Assembly (NCBI GenBank): GCA_964652155.1
Contig: CAZZBK010000097.1
Location: 1-22,855, forward strand
Source: CAZZBK01 sp964652155
GTDB taxonomy: Bacteria > Planctomycetota > Planctomycetia > Pirellulales > PNKZ01
Length of the DNA: 22,855 nucleotides
Direction: 5' to 3'
Below, piece by piece: positions 16,217-22,855 of the stretch. Both the position numbers and the translations under genes were made by a program. Every line of letters begins with the position of its first letter. Position 1 is the stretch's first letter. The notes under the pieces are model-generated. The model searched no databases and was not told the origin of the DNA. It was given only the letters and a program-made list of their open reading frames with translations.

Positions 16217-17530
16217 ATGGATCGAATCATGAATCCTGCTCCCGACTTCATGCTCAAATCGACCTCGCGATTACAGCGCCGCACACTGCTGCGGGGAGCG
16301 GGCGTGACGCTCGCGCTTCCACTGCTCGACGCCATGCAGCGTAGTGCCCGCGGCGCGAACGCGAAGAGCGTCAAGCGCCGCATGGTGTGCATCAACACGC
16401 CGTTAGGCGTGCATCCTCCCTTCTTCTTTCCGCAACAGGCTGGCCGCGACTACGAATTGTCGCCGTACCTGGAGGTGATCAAGGAGTTTCGCGATGACTT
16501 TACGGTGATCTCGGGACTGGCGCACCCTGACGTTGGCCCGAGTCACGATTCGAACTTCAGCTTTCTCACGTCGGCACCGCATCCGGAGCGACGTGCCGGA
16601 TTTCGCAACAGCATTTCACTCGATCAATTTGCAGCCGAGCAATTGCGAGGCGAGACGCGTTTTTCCAGCCTGACACTCTCCTGCGAGGGGTTTGGGCTCT
16701 CGTGGACCCGCAGCGGCGCGGCGGTGCCAGCCGAGCCGTTCCCGTCTAGCGTGTTTGCCAAGCTGTTCCTCGACGGCCGACCCGACGAAGTGCAGGCACA
16801 GGCCCGCCGGCTGCAAGATGGCCAGAGCGTGCTCGATGCCGTACGCGATCAGACCCAGCGGTTGCAGCGTGCCGTGGGAGCCAGCGACCGCGAAAAGCTC
16901 GATGAGTATTTCACCAGCGTGCGCGAGTTGGAACAGCGCCTTGCGCAAGCCGAAGCGTGGTCGAAGAAGCCCAAGCCCAAGGTGGACGTCAAGCCGCCCC
17001 AGAACGTCATGAACAGCACGGATCTGGTGGGCAAAACGCGACTGTGGTTCGATCTGATCCACCTGGCGATTCAGACGGACTCATCGCGACTTTACACATT
17101 GCAACTGCTCGGCACGAGCGGCGTGCCGCCGATCCTGGGCGTGAGCCAGGGGCATCACGACCTGTCGCACCACGGCCAGGACCCCGCCAAGATCGCGCAG
17201 CTCAAAGCGCTCGAGATCGAGAAGATGAAGACCCTACGCGACTTTTTTGCTCAGCTCAAGCAGACCCAAGAAGAAGGGGAGTCGCTGCTCGATCGGACGA
17301 TGGTGTTTTTTAGCAGCAACCTAGGGAATGCCGCCACGCACGGCGTGAAGAACATGCCCGTGCTGCTTACCGGCGGCGGCTTCAAACACGGCCAGCATTT
17401 GGCCTTTGACGAGAAGAATCATCCGCCGCTGAGCAATTTGTTCGTCAGCATGCTCCAGCGGATGGGTATCGAGGCCGACCAGTTTGGTTCGAGTACCGGC
17501 ACGCTCAACGGCCTGGAGTCGAGTTCGTAA
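16217..17530 (+). CDS. DUF1552 family protein with Tat-like signal
   Basis: This 437-residue protein matches the DUF1552 family of planctomycetes and relatives. The N-terminus has a twin-arginine-like stretch, QRRTLLRGAGV (R21, R22), followed by LALPLLDAM, a common opening of this family that suggests folded export by the Tat system. Later parts include VISGLAHPDVG (about 95-105), a helical middle and MVFFSSNLGNAATHG, then LLTGGGFKHGQH near the C-terminus, reminiscent of the DUF1501/sulfatase-like alkaline-phosphatase fold but without clear metal ligands to my eye. In-frame ATGs lie at 16217, 16229 and 16250, and none has a strong ribosome binding site. It is the standard partner of the preceding PSCyt1/DUF1592 protein. 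The biochemical role is unknown. Confidence 0.92.
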   Translation: MDRIMNPAPDFMLKSTSRLQRRTLLRGAGVTLALPLLDAMQRSARGANAKSVKRRMVCINTPLGVHPPFFFPQQAGRDYELSPYLEVIKEFRDDFTVISGLAHPDVGPSHDSNFSFLTSAPHPERRAGFRNSISLDQFAAEQLRGETRFSSLTLSCEGFGLSWTRSGAAVPAEPFPSSVFAKLFLDGRPDEVQAQARRLQDGQSVLDAVRDQTQRLQRAVGASDREKLDEYFTSVRELEQRLAQAEAWSKKPKPKVDVKPPQNVMNSTDLVGKTRLWFDLIHLAIQTDSSRLYTLQLLGTSGVPPILGVSQGHHDLSHHGQDPAKIAQLKALEIEKMKTLRDFFAQLKQTQEEGESLLDRTMVFFSSNLGNAATHGVKNMPVLLTGGGFKHGQHLAFDEKNHPPLSNLFVSMLQRMGIEADQFGSSTGTLNGLESSS

Positions 17531-17600
17531 ATCAGCATCGCACGAGAGTTCCCCCTCGCATGATCCATGAGTCCGGTCTTCGCAACAAGGCGTACGTACC

Positions 17601-18647
17601 ATGCTGGCGTTCCGTTCATCGATCACCTGGATGACTCTGCTCGGGTGTCTCGTTTCACCGCTCGTGGCCGCCGAGCCGGTCACGCTCGACAATCTGGTAG
17701 CGCCCGCTCCGAACCGGGCTGATGAACCGTTGGCGCACAAGTTCTCGTTGCCGCAGGCGGTCCATTTTCTCGATTCGGCGGCGCTCGACTGGCAGCAGTC
17801 GTGGCAATGCTTTACGTGTCACACGAACATTTCGTATTTGATGGCCCGGCCGTTGATATCGGCCGACGCGCCTGCTCATCGCGAGGTGCGCAAGTATGCC
17901 GAGGAGTTAATCAGTCTGCGTTGGGAAGAAGTGGGGCCCCGGTTCGACGCCGAGATCGTCGCGATCGCGGCGGCCTTGGCGCTCAATGACGCGGCATCGA
18001 CCCAGAAGTTGCACCCGTTGTCGCGCGTGTCGCTCGACCGGATGTGGACCGTGCAGCGTGAGGCGGGCGATTGGAAGTGGCCGATCGGTTGTCGCTGGCC
18101 CCCAATGGAGTCGGACGAACACTACGGCGTGACGCTCGCGGCGATCGCCACGGGAGCCGCTCCCGACGGCTACGCGCAGACCCCGGCGGCCCAGGCCGGC
18201 TTGGCCAAGATTCGCGCGTTCCTCAAGCAGCATCCGCCCAACGATTTGCATCACAAGGGAATGATTCTCTGGGCTGCGTCTTATGTCGACAACTTGATCA
18301 CGCCAGTCGACCGATCCAAGTGGATCAAGGAACTGCTTGCGGCCGAGCGCCCAGGCGGCGGCTGGGGGTTTGCGACTCTCTACCCTTGGGATCGAGGCGA
18401 CGACAAGCAGCAAGACCTGAACACGACTGACGGCTACGGCACTGGGTTCGTCGTGTATGTTTTGCGTCGTAGCGGCGTCGCGGCCGATCACGAGGCCGTG
18501 GCGCGGGGCGTGACTTGGCTCAAAACGCATCAGCGGGAGAGCGGACGCTGGTTCACGCGCTCACTCAATAAAGATAACGAGCATTTTATTAGCCACGCCG
18601 GCAGTGCCTTCGCCGTGATGGCCCTAGCCGCGTGTGGCGAGAAATAA
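17601..18647 (+). CDS. Secreted alpha/alpha-toroid (squalene-cyclase-like) protein with one c-haem motif
   Basis: This 348-residue protein has a signal peptide ending near LVAA-EP (residue 24). A single CXXCH (CFTCH, 70-74) precedes several prenyltransferase/squalene-oxidase type repeats, such as the stretches around RMWTVQREAGDWKWP (about 150), RPGGGWGFATLYPW (about 255) and WLKTHQRESGRWFTRS (about 308). Such repeats build an alpha/alpha toroid. It is far shorter than real squalene-hopene cyclases (over 600 residues), and I see no DXDD catalytic motif, so cyclase activity is unlikely. A substrate-binding toroid with a covalently bound haem is a reasonable reading. AAGG lies ten bases before the ATG. 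It sits 70 bases after the DUF1552 gene and 14 bases before the next start, consistent with one transcript. Confidence 0.78.
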   Translation: MLAFRSSITWMTLLGCLVSPLVAAEPVTLDNLVAPAPNRADEPLAHKFSLPQAVHFLDSAALDWQQSWQCFTCHTNISYLMARPLISADAPAHREVRKYAEELISLRWEEVGPRFDAEIVAIAAALALNDAASTQKLHPLSRVSLDRMWTVQREAGDWKWPIGCRWPPMESDEHYGVTLAAIATGAAPDGYAQTPAAQAGLAKIRAFLKQHPPNDLHHKGMILWAASYVDNLITPVDRSKWIKELLAAERPGGGWGFATLYPWDRGDDKQQDLNTTDGYGTGFVVYVLRRSGVAADHEAVARGVTWLKTHQRESGRWFTRSLNKDNEHFISHAGSAFAVMALAACGEK

Positions 18648-18661
18648 ACGAGATCGCCAAT

Positions 18662-19276
18662 ATGCGCTGGCTCATCGGACTGACCGTGGTCGCAACGTAC
18701 GCCGCCTTGTTGGCCGCTGACAAGCCAACCGAGCGCATCGAAGCCATTGCGGCGGCGGCTCGCGCTGCGCGAGAAGCAGCAGCATCGCAGCCGACGATCC
18801 GAGACGTGAATTCCCCCAGCGTGAAGGCCTATCAACTTGAGCAGCAGCGCCGCCGTGTCGTGCGCATCGAAGGCCTTCGACAGCGCCTCGATGAGTTGCA
18901 GCGCGACCCGGCCCAGGCGCAACTCGTCGCTGTCCTCAAACAACAGCTCGCCGACCTACAGGCCAAGCCACTCGACGAGGTCAGTTTCGACTCGGCCTAC
19001 GGCTATTCGCCGACGACCGGCTTGGTCGGGTACTCAAAGAAGGTGCGGCTGCTCGAAAACACTTCCGACGGCAAGTCGATCATTCTCGTCGATAACGCGG
19101 CGCTGGTGATCGGCGGCCTGGGCACAAGTGAATATGTCAGCGGCAAGTTTTTTAGCGTCGAGCGGGCGATTCTGGTCGGCGCGCCACGCGCGGACTACAT
19201 GTTTCGCGGCGCACCCAAAAAATCCTACGATGCCTCGCTCGTCGACCTTGATCGGTTGCTGAAGGACTCGCGATGA
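18662..19276 (+). CDS. Uncharacterised secreted protein with helical and beta halves
   Basis: I do not recognise this 204-residue protein. A short signal peptide (to about LLAA-DK, residue 19) is followed by an Ala/Arg/Gln-rich segment (25-102) likely to form helices or a coiled coil, then a beta-rich domain (about 105-185) with strands around KKVRLLEN, KSIILVDNAALVIGG and RAILVGAP. The ATG at 18662 is chosen because an in-frame GTG at 18632 would overlap the previous gene and spoil the signal peptide. Its stop codon overlaps the start of the next gene in ATGA, so the two are translationally coupled. It may be an accessory or assembly factor for its neighbours, but no function can be assigned. 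Confidence 0.7.
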   Translation: MRWLIGLTVVATYAALLAADKPTERIEAIAAAARAAREAAASQPTIRDVNSPSVKAYQLEQQRRRVVRIEGLRQRLDELQRDPAQAQLVAVLKQQLADLQAKPLDEVSFDSAYGYSPTTGLVGYSKKVRLLENTSDGKSIILVDNAALVIGGLGTSEYVSGKFFSVERAILVGAPRADYMFRGAPKKSYDASLVDLDRLLKDSR

Positions 19277-20205
19277 GGCGCATCACCCACGTCTGCCTGC
19301 TGTTGTTATTCACCCTGCCGTCGGCAACCTTCGCGCAGGCCAGCGAGCCGATCGTGTGCGACGTCTGGCCTGGCAAACCCGCCGACGACGTGGGCATTGT
19401 CGGCGAAGAACACTTCTTCGAGCTGATCGTCAACGCTCAGCCCTATACCGTGGCTGGTCGGCCGACCAATTGGCTCACCAAGGTGTCTCAACCGACGCTG
19501 ACGATATATCGACCGGCCCCAGACAAGAACACCGGCGCGGCGATGCTCATTTGCCCCGGCGGCGGTTATCACAAGCTGGGGTGGGACGTCGAAGGGGAAG
19601 AGGTGGCCCAGTGGCTCAACTCGATCGGCCTGACCGGCATTATCCTCAAGTATCGCTGCCCGCGACGGACTGGCGACCTCAAGGGACTCCCACCCGACGG
19701 ACCGCTTAAAGACGCACAGCGGGCGGTTAGCCTCGTCCGCAGCCGCGCGGCCGACTGGGGCATCAACCCAAAGAAAATCGGCATGGTCGGCTTCTCAGCC
19801 GGCGGCCATTTGGTCGGCGCGACTGCCACGCGATTCGAACAGCGAACCTACTCGCCGATCGACGCCGTCGATCAGGTCAGTTGTCGTCCTGATTTTGGCG
19901 TGATGTGTTACTCGGGCTATTTCAAGCTGAACGATCAAGGCGACTTGTCGCCGACCGTACGCGCAATCGCCAACGCCCCGCCACTGCTATTCATTCACGC
20001 GGCCGACGACCCCATCAGCTCGCACGAACACAGCATCACCTTTCATCTGGCCCTCAAGCGGGCCGGAGCACGCAGCGAGTTGCACGTGTACTCCGAGGGC
20101 AAGCATGGTTTCGGCGTCCGCGATGTTGGCCATCCCTGCTCGACATGGACTCTGCGCTGCGTCGATTGGCTGCGCAGCGAAGGCCTGCTGTCGCACCTCA
20201 AGTGA
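19273..20205 (+). CDS. Secreted alpha/beta hydrolase (BD-FAE/acetylxylan-esterase-like)
   Basis: This 310-residue protein has a signal peptide (cleavage near TFA-QA, residue 21) and an alpha/beta-hydrolase fold. The oxyanion segment is CPGGGYHKL (from residue 94). The nucleophile elbow is GFSAGG (S175), the acid is in HAADDP (D245 or D246) and the base is in EGKHGF (H278), a complete triad. The order resembles bacterial acetyl- or feruloyl-ester hydrolases (BD-FAE group). Planctomycetes carry many such enzymes for decorated polysaccharides; the substrate here is unknown. The ATG overlaps the previous stop by four bases and has AAGGA (19262-19266) six bases upstream. Confidence 0.88.
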   Translation: MRRITHVCLLLLFTLPSATFAQASEPIVCDVWPGKPADDVGIVGEEHFFELIVNAQPYTVAGRPTNWLTKVSQPTLTIYRPAPDKNTGAAMLICPGGGYHKLGWDVEGEEVAQWLNSIGLTGIILKYRCPRRTGDLKGLPPDGPLKDAQRAVSLVRSRAADWGINPKKIGMVGFSAGGHLVGATATRFEQRTYSPIDAVDQVSCRPDFGVMCYSGYFKLNDQGDLSPTVRAIANAPPLLFIHAADDPISSHEHSITFHLALKRAGARSELHVYSEGKHGFGVRDVGHPCSTWTLRCVDWLRSEGLLSHLK

Positions 20206-20220
20206 CCGCCCAATAACGTT

Positions 20221-20226
20221 AAGGAG
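20221..20226 (+). promoter_or_regulatory. Strong ribosome binding site before isochorismatase-like gene
   Basis: AAGGAG lies six bases before the ATG at 20233. It is the best Shine-Dalgarno match in the downstream block and fixes the start of the signal peptide. Confidence 0.65.
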
Positions 20227-20232
20227 CATCCC

Positions 20233-21132
20233 ATGCGGCAAGTTCTCACCGGGCTCGCGTTCATCGCCCTGCTGCTGCCAACTCTGAGCCAAGCTCAGCA
20301 AATCGAGCCGACGCTGCTTGCCAATCGCCCTCGGGTTCCCGGCCTCTTGCGGCTCCAACTGCGCGAGCGACGCGAGGACCCGGCGACCAAGCAAATTAAC
20401 GTCGTCGAGCGCAGCGTCGATTGGCACGTGGCCGAGACGGCGATCATTGTCTGCGACATGTGGGATGACCACCATTGCAAGATCGCAGCGCAGCGCGTTG
20501 GAGTTATGGCACCGCGGATGAACCAAGTCCTGACCGCCGCGCGTGACCGGGGCGTGATGATCATTCATGCGCCCAGCGAGACGATGAACATTTACGCCGG
20601 CACGCTCTACCGCACGCGAATGGAACAGGCCAAGCTGGCCGTCTCGCCGTTTCCGATCGAGCGCCGCTGCGATCGCGACCCGTTGCGCGAACCGGAACTG
20701 CTCCCCGTCGACAAGGCGCTCGATTGCGACGATGCCGTGCTGGGGCCCGTCGTGCGACGCCATTCGCGGCAACATGCCGCGCTCGACATCATCGGCTTCG
20801 ATGGCATCAGCGACAGCGGACAAGAGATTTACAACTTCTGCGAGCAAGAGGGGATCAAAAACCTCGTGCTGATGGGAGTGCACACCAACTACTGCATCCT
20901 GGCCCGTTCGTTTGGCATTCGCCAAATGACCCGGCTGGGCAAAAACGTGGTGCTGGCCCGCGACCTGACCGACGCGCTATACGATCCCCGGCAGCCGCCT
21001 TATGTCAGTCACGCGCGGGGCGTCGAGCTTGTGGTCGAGCACGTTGAACGCTACGCGGCCCCCTCGATCCTCAGCGTCGATTTGACCCGTGTGGTGCCGC
21101 ACTCTGATGGCCCACATGCCGTCAGCAAGTAA
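20233..21132 (+). CDS. Secreted isochorismatase-like cysteine hydrolase
   Basis: This 299-residue protein has a signal peptide (cleavage near SQA-QQ, residue 21) followed by the isochorismatase/nicotinamidase fold. AIIVCDMWDDHHC contains the catalytic Asp (D75), GVMIIHAPSE is strand 3, and VLMGVHTNYCIL carries the nucleophile C221. The usual catalytic Lys between them is not obvious; an insertion of about 60 residues with many Arg and Asp occupies this region. Family members hydrolyse amides or related C-N bonds, such as nicotinamide or carbamates, but some are not enzymes. Export to the periplasm is atypical for nicotinamidases, though similar secreted forms are common in planctomycetes. It sits 27 bases after the esterase gene. 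Confidence 0.87.
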   Translation: MRQVLTGLAFIALLLPTLSQAQQIEPTLLANRPRVPGLLRLQLRERREDPATKQINVVERSVDWHVAETAIIVCDMWDDHHCKIAAQRVGVMAPRMNQVLTAARDRGVMIIHAPSETMNIYAGTLYRTRMEQAKLAVSPFPIERRCDRDPLREPELLPVDKALDCDDAVLGPVVRRHSRQHAALDIIGFDGISDSGQEIYNFCEQEGIKNLVLMGVHTNYCILARSFGIRQMTRLGKNVVLARDLTDALYDPRQPPYVSHARGVELVVEHVERYAAPSILSVDLTRVVPHSDGPHAVSK

Positions 21133-21173
21133 CCGATCGTTTTATCTTTGAGCATGGAAAGCGTGGCCCCGCG

Positions 21174-22855
21174 ATGCGAAATGTCTGGCTCGGACTCATG
21201 TTGTTGCTCAGCGTCGCGTGTCCGCAATTCGCCATCGCGCAAGGGCTCGACTGGATTCAGGCCCACTACGATAAGCGCGAATATCAAATCCCGATGCGCG
21301 ACGGCATCAAGCTCTTCACCGCCGTCTACTCACCGAAAGACACCGCGCAAAACCACCCGCTGCTGATGATCCGTACCCAGTCGGGCATTCGCCCCTATGG
21401 CGAAGATCAATTCCCGGCCACGCTCGGGCCGTCACCGTTGTTTCCGACCGCAAAATATATTTTCGTCTACCAAGACATTCGCGGCCGCTGGATGTCGGAG
21501 GGCGATTTTGTCGTGATGCGTCCGCATCAGCCCAACAAGTCGTGCCCACGCGACATCGATGAAAGCACCGACACCTACGACACCATCGATTGGCTCGTCA
21601 AGCACGTTCCCAATAACAACGGCAAGGTCGGCCATTACGGCACCTCGTATCGCGGCTGGCTCGCCGCGGCGGGGATGATCGACGCTCATCCGGCCCTCAA
21701 GGCCGTTACACCTCAAGCCCCGATCGCCGACACCTTCGTTGGCGACGACTGGCACCACAACGGGGCACTGTTTTTGAATCACACCTTTTTCTACTCGCCG
21801 CTCAAAGGCTACAAGCGCTCGGGTCCTACCAGCACACCACCGCCGCGACGCGACTACGGTACCCCCGACGGCTACGATTTCTTTCTCCGCTTGGGTTCGC
21901 TCGCCAACGCCGAGAGCCGCTATTTCAAAGGTGAGGTGCCTTACTGGACTGAAGTGATGCAACACCCGACCTACGACGAGTTTTGGAAGCGCACGGTCCT
22001 GCTGCCCCATCTGAAGAACATTCGCCCCGCGGTGCTGATCGTCGGGGGCTGGTACGACGCTGAAGATTTGTACGGCACGCTCGCCACCTATCATCAGATC
22101 GAGCGAGCCAACCCCACAACATCCAACACGCTTGTCATGGGCCCCTGGATTCACGGCGGTTGGAACCAAGGGCGCGGCGACTCGCTAGGCAGCGTCACGT
22201 TCAACGCCAACACGGCCGAATACTACCGCGAGCGAATCGAGTTTCCGTTCTTCGAATATCATCTGCACGGACGCGGCGAATATCGACCAAGCGAGGCGCT
22301 GATGTTCGAGACCGGCACGAACGTGTGGCGCGATCACGCCGTCTGGCCACCGCGCGAAACCAAGCCCCTCGACATTTACCTTCATCCCCAAGGTCGCCTC
22401 GACTTTGCGCCTCCAACGGCCAGCGAACCGTCCTATGATGAGTACACGAGCGACCCTGCCAAGCCGGTTCCGTACATCGACAAGACCGGCTTTCGTCTGA
22501 TCCCCGAGTTCATGACCGCCGATCAGCGTTTTGCGGCAAGTCGACCCGACGTGCTGGTGTATGAGTCCGAACCGCTCAGCGAACCGCTGACGCTCGTTGG
22601 TCCGCTCATGGCCGAAGTGTACGTTTCGACCAGCGGCACCGACTCCGATTGGATCGTCAAGCTAATCGACGTCTATCCGGGCGATGCTCCCGACCCCGAC
22701 CCAAACCCGGCCGGTGTGCGTATGGGCGGATATCAACAACTCGTGCGGGGCGAGGTGATGCGTGGCAAATTCCGCCGCAGCCTCGAACGACCCGAGCCTT
22801 TGCAGCCTAACGCACCGACCGCGCTCACGTTCACGTTGCCCGACGTGTATCACAC
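21174..22855 (+). CDS. Secreted CocE/NonD (X-Pro dipeptidyl-peptidase S15) hydrolase, 3' partial
   Basis: The frame stays open to the window end, giving 560 residues so far. The signal peptide ends near AIA-QG (residue 23). The S15 catalytic domain has the nucleophile elbow YGTSYRG (S158), the acid in GGWYDAED (D295, alternatively D298) and the base in PWIHGGW (H327). The jelly-roll C-terminal domain (PF08530 type) begins around VYVSTSGTDSDW, and LPDVYHT is its usual late motif, so only a short end is missing. Relatives include cocaine esterase and alpha-amino-acid ester hydrolases, which cut acyl esters or amides. An Arg replaces the Pro, Glu or Leu usually found after SY in the elbow. It starts 41 bases after the isochorismatase-like gene, with only a weak GGAAAG before it. 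The natural substrate is unknown. Confidence 0.88.
   Translation, partial: MRNVWLGLMLLLSVACPQFAIAQGLDWIQAHYDKREYQIPMRDGIKLFTAVYSPKDTAQNHPLLMIRTQSGIRPYGEDQFPATLGPSPLFPTAKYIFVYQDIRGRWMSEGDFVVMRPHQPNKSCPRDIDESTDTYDTIDWLVKHVPNNNGKVGHYGTSYRGWLAAAGMIDAHPALKAVTPQAPIADTFVGDDWHHNGALFLNHTFFYSPLKGYKRSGPTSTPPPRRDYGTPDGYDFFLRLGSLANAESRYFKGEVPYWTEVMQHPTYDEFWKRTVLLPHLKNIRPAVLIVGGWYDAEDLYGTLATYHQIERANPTTSNTLVMGPWIHGGWNQGRGDSLGSVTFNANTAEYYRERIEFPFFEYHLHGRGEYRPSEALMFETGTNVWRDHAVWPPRETKPLDIYLHPQGRLDFAPPTASEPSYDEYTSDPAKPVPYIDKTGFRLIPEFMTADQRFAASRPDVLVYESEPLSEPLTLVGPLMAEVYVSTSGTDSDWIVKLIDVYPGDAPDPDPNPAGVRMGGYQQLVRGEVMRGKFRRSLERPEPLQPNAPTALTFTLPDVYH

Noticed and set aside
17601..18647. Squalene-hopene cyclase
   Set aside because: The protein is about half the needed length, secreted, and lacks a DXDD motif; only the repeat fold is shared.
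18632..18661. GTG start extending the small unknown protein into the toroid gene
   Set aside because: It overlaps the upstream gene and adds polar residues before the signal peptide that begins naturally at the ATG at 18662.
1..22855. CRISPR arrays, tRNA or rRNA genes, insertion sequences
   Set aside because: No regularly spaced direct repeats, tRNA-like cloverleaf, rRNA-like stretch or transposase frame was found by reading; a covariance-model scan would be needed to exclude small RNAs.

Overview
The window looks like a chromosomal segment of a Planctomycetota bacterium, most likely from the Pirellulales. The DNA is GC-rich. It carries a hallmark pair of planctomycete families: a PSCyt1/DUF1587/DUF1595/DUF1592/DUF1588/DUF1585 protein followed by a DUF1552 protein. 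Almost every product has a Sec-type (one Tat-like) signal peptide, and c-type haem motifs are extremely frequent. Counting by eye, there are 32 CXXCH motifs plus one CX4CH motif in six genes. I see no rRNA, tRNA, CRISPR array, transposase or phage gene.

Region A (2-11142, all +) is the most remarkable part. It is a tight run of six genes that reads like a complete electron-transfer conduit. In order they are: an outer-membrane beta-barrel protein (5' end outside the window); a 1343-residue secreted decahaem cytochrome fused to a seven-repeat LVIVD beta-propeller; a five-helix inner-membrane b-type cytochrome with two HX13H helices; a membrane-anchored decahaem cytochrome c; and two paralogous secreted pentahaem cytochromes of the c554 type. 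A working model is inner-membrane b haems, then the anchored decahaem cytochrome, then soluble pentahaem shuttles, then the large decahaem-propeller protein and outer-membrane barrel. The direction of flow (extracellular reduction, oxidation, or a periplasmic reductase) cannot be read from the sequence. I do not recognise this gene set as a described system.

Region B (11143-13737) separates the two large + strand blocks. A secreted S12-type serine hydrolase (+) converges on a MsrB-MsrA fusion methionine sulfoxide reductase (-), with a perfect inverted repeat between their 3' ends. The 219-base intergenic region upstream of msrBA is divergent with the next block.

Region C (13738-22855, all +) is a second dense block. 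It holds the PSCyt1/DUF1592-type cytochrome and its DUF1552 partner, a toroid (squalene-cyclase-like) protein carrying one CXXCH motif, a small unrecognised secreted protein with a helical half and a beta half, and three secreted hydrolases: a BD-FAE-like alpha/beta hydrolase, an isochorismatase-like cysteine hydrolase, and a CocE/NonD hydrolase cut by the window end. Close spacing, including one 4-base overlap, suggests co-transcription of at least parts of it. The hydrolases suggest extracytoplasmic breakdown of an ester or amide compound, but no substrate can be assigned.
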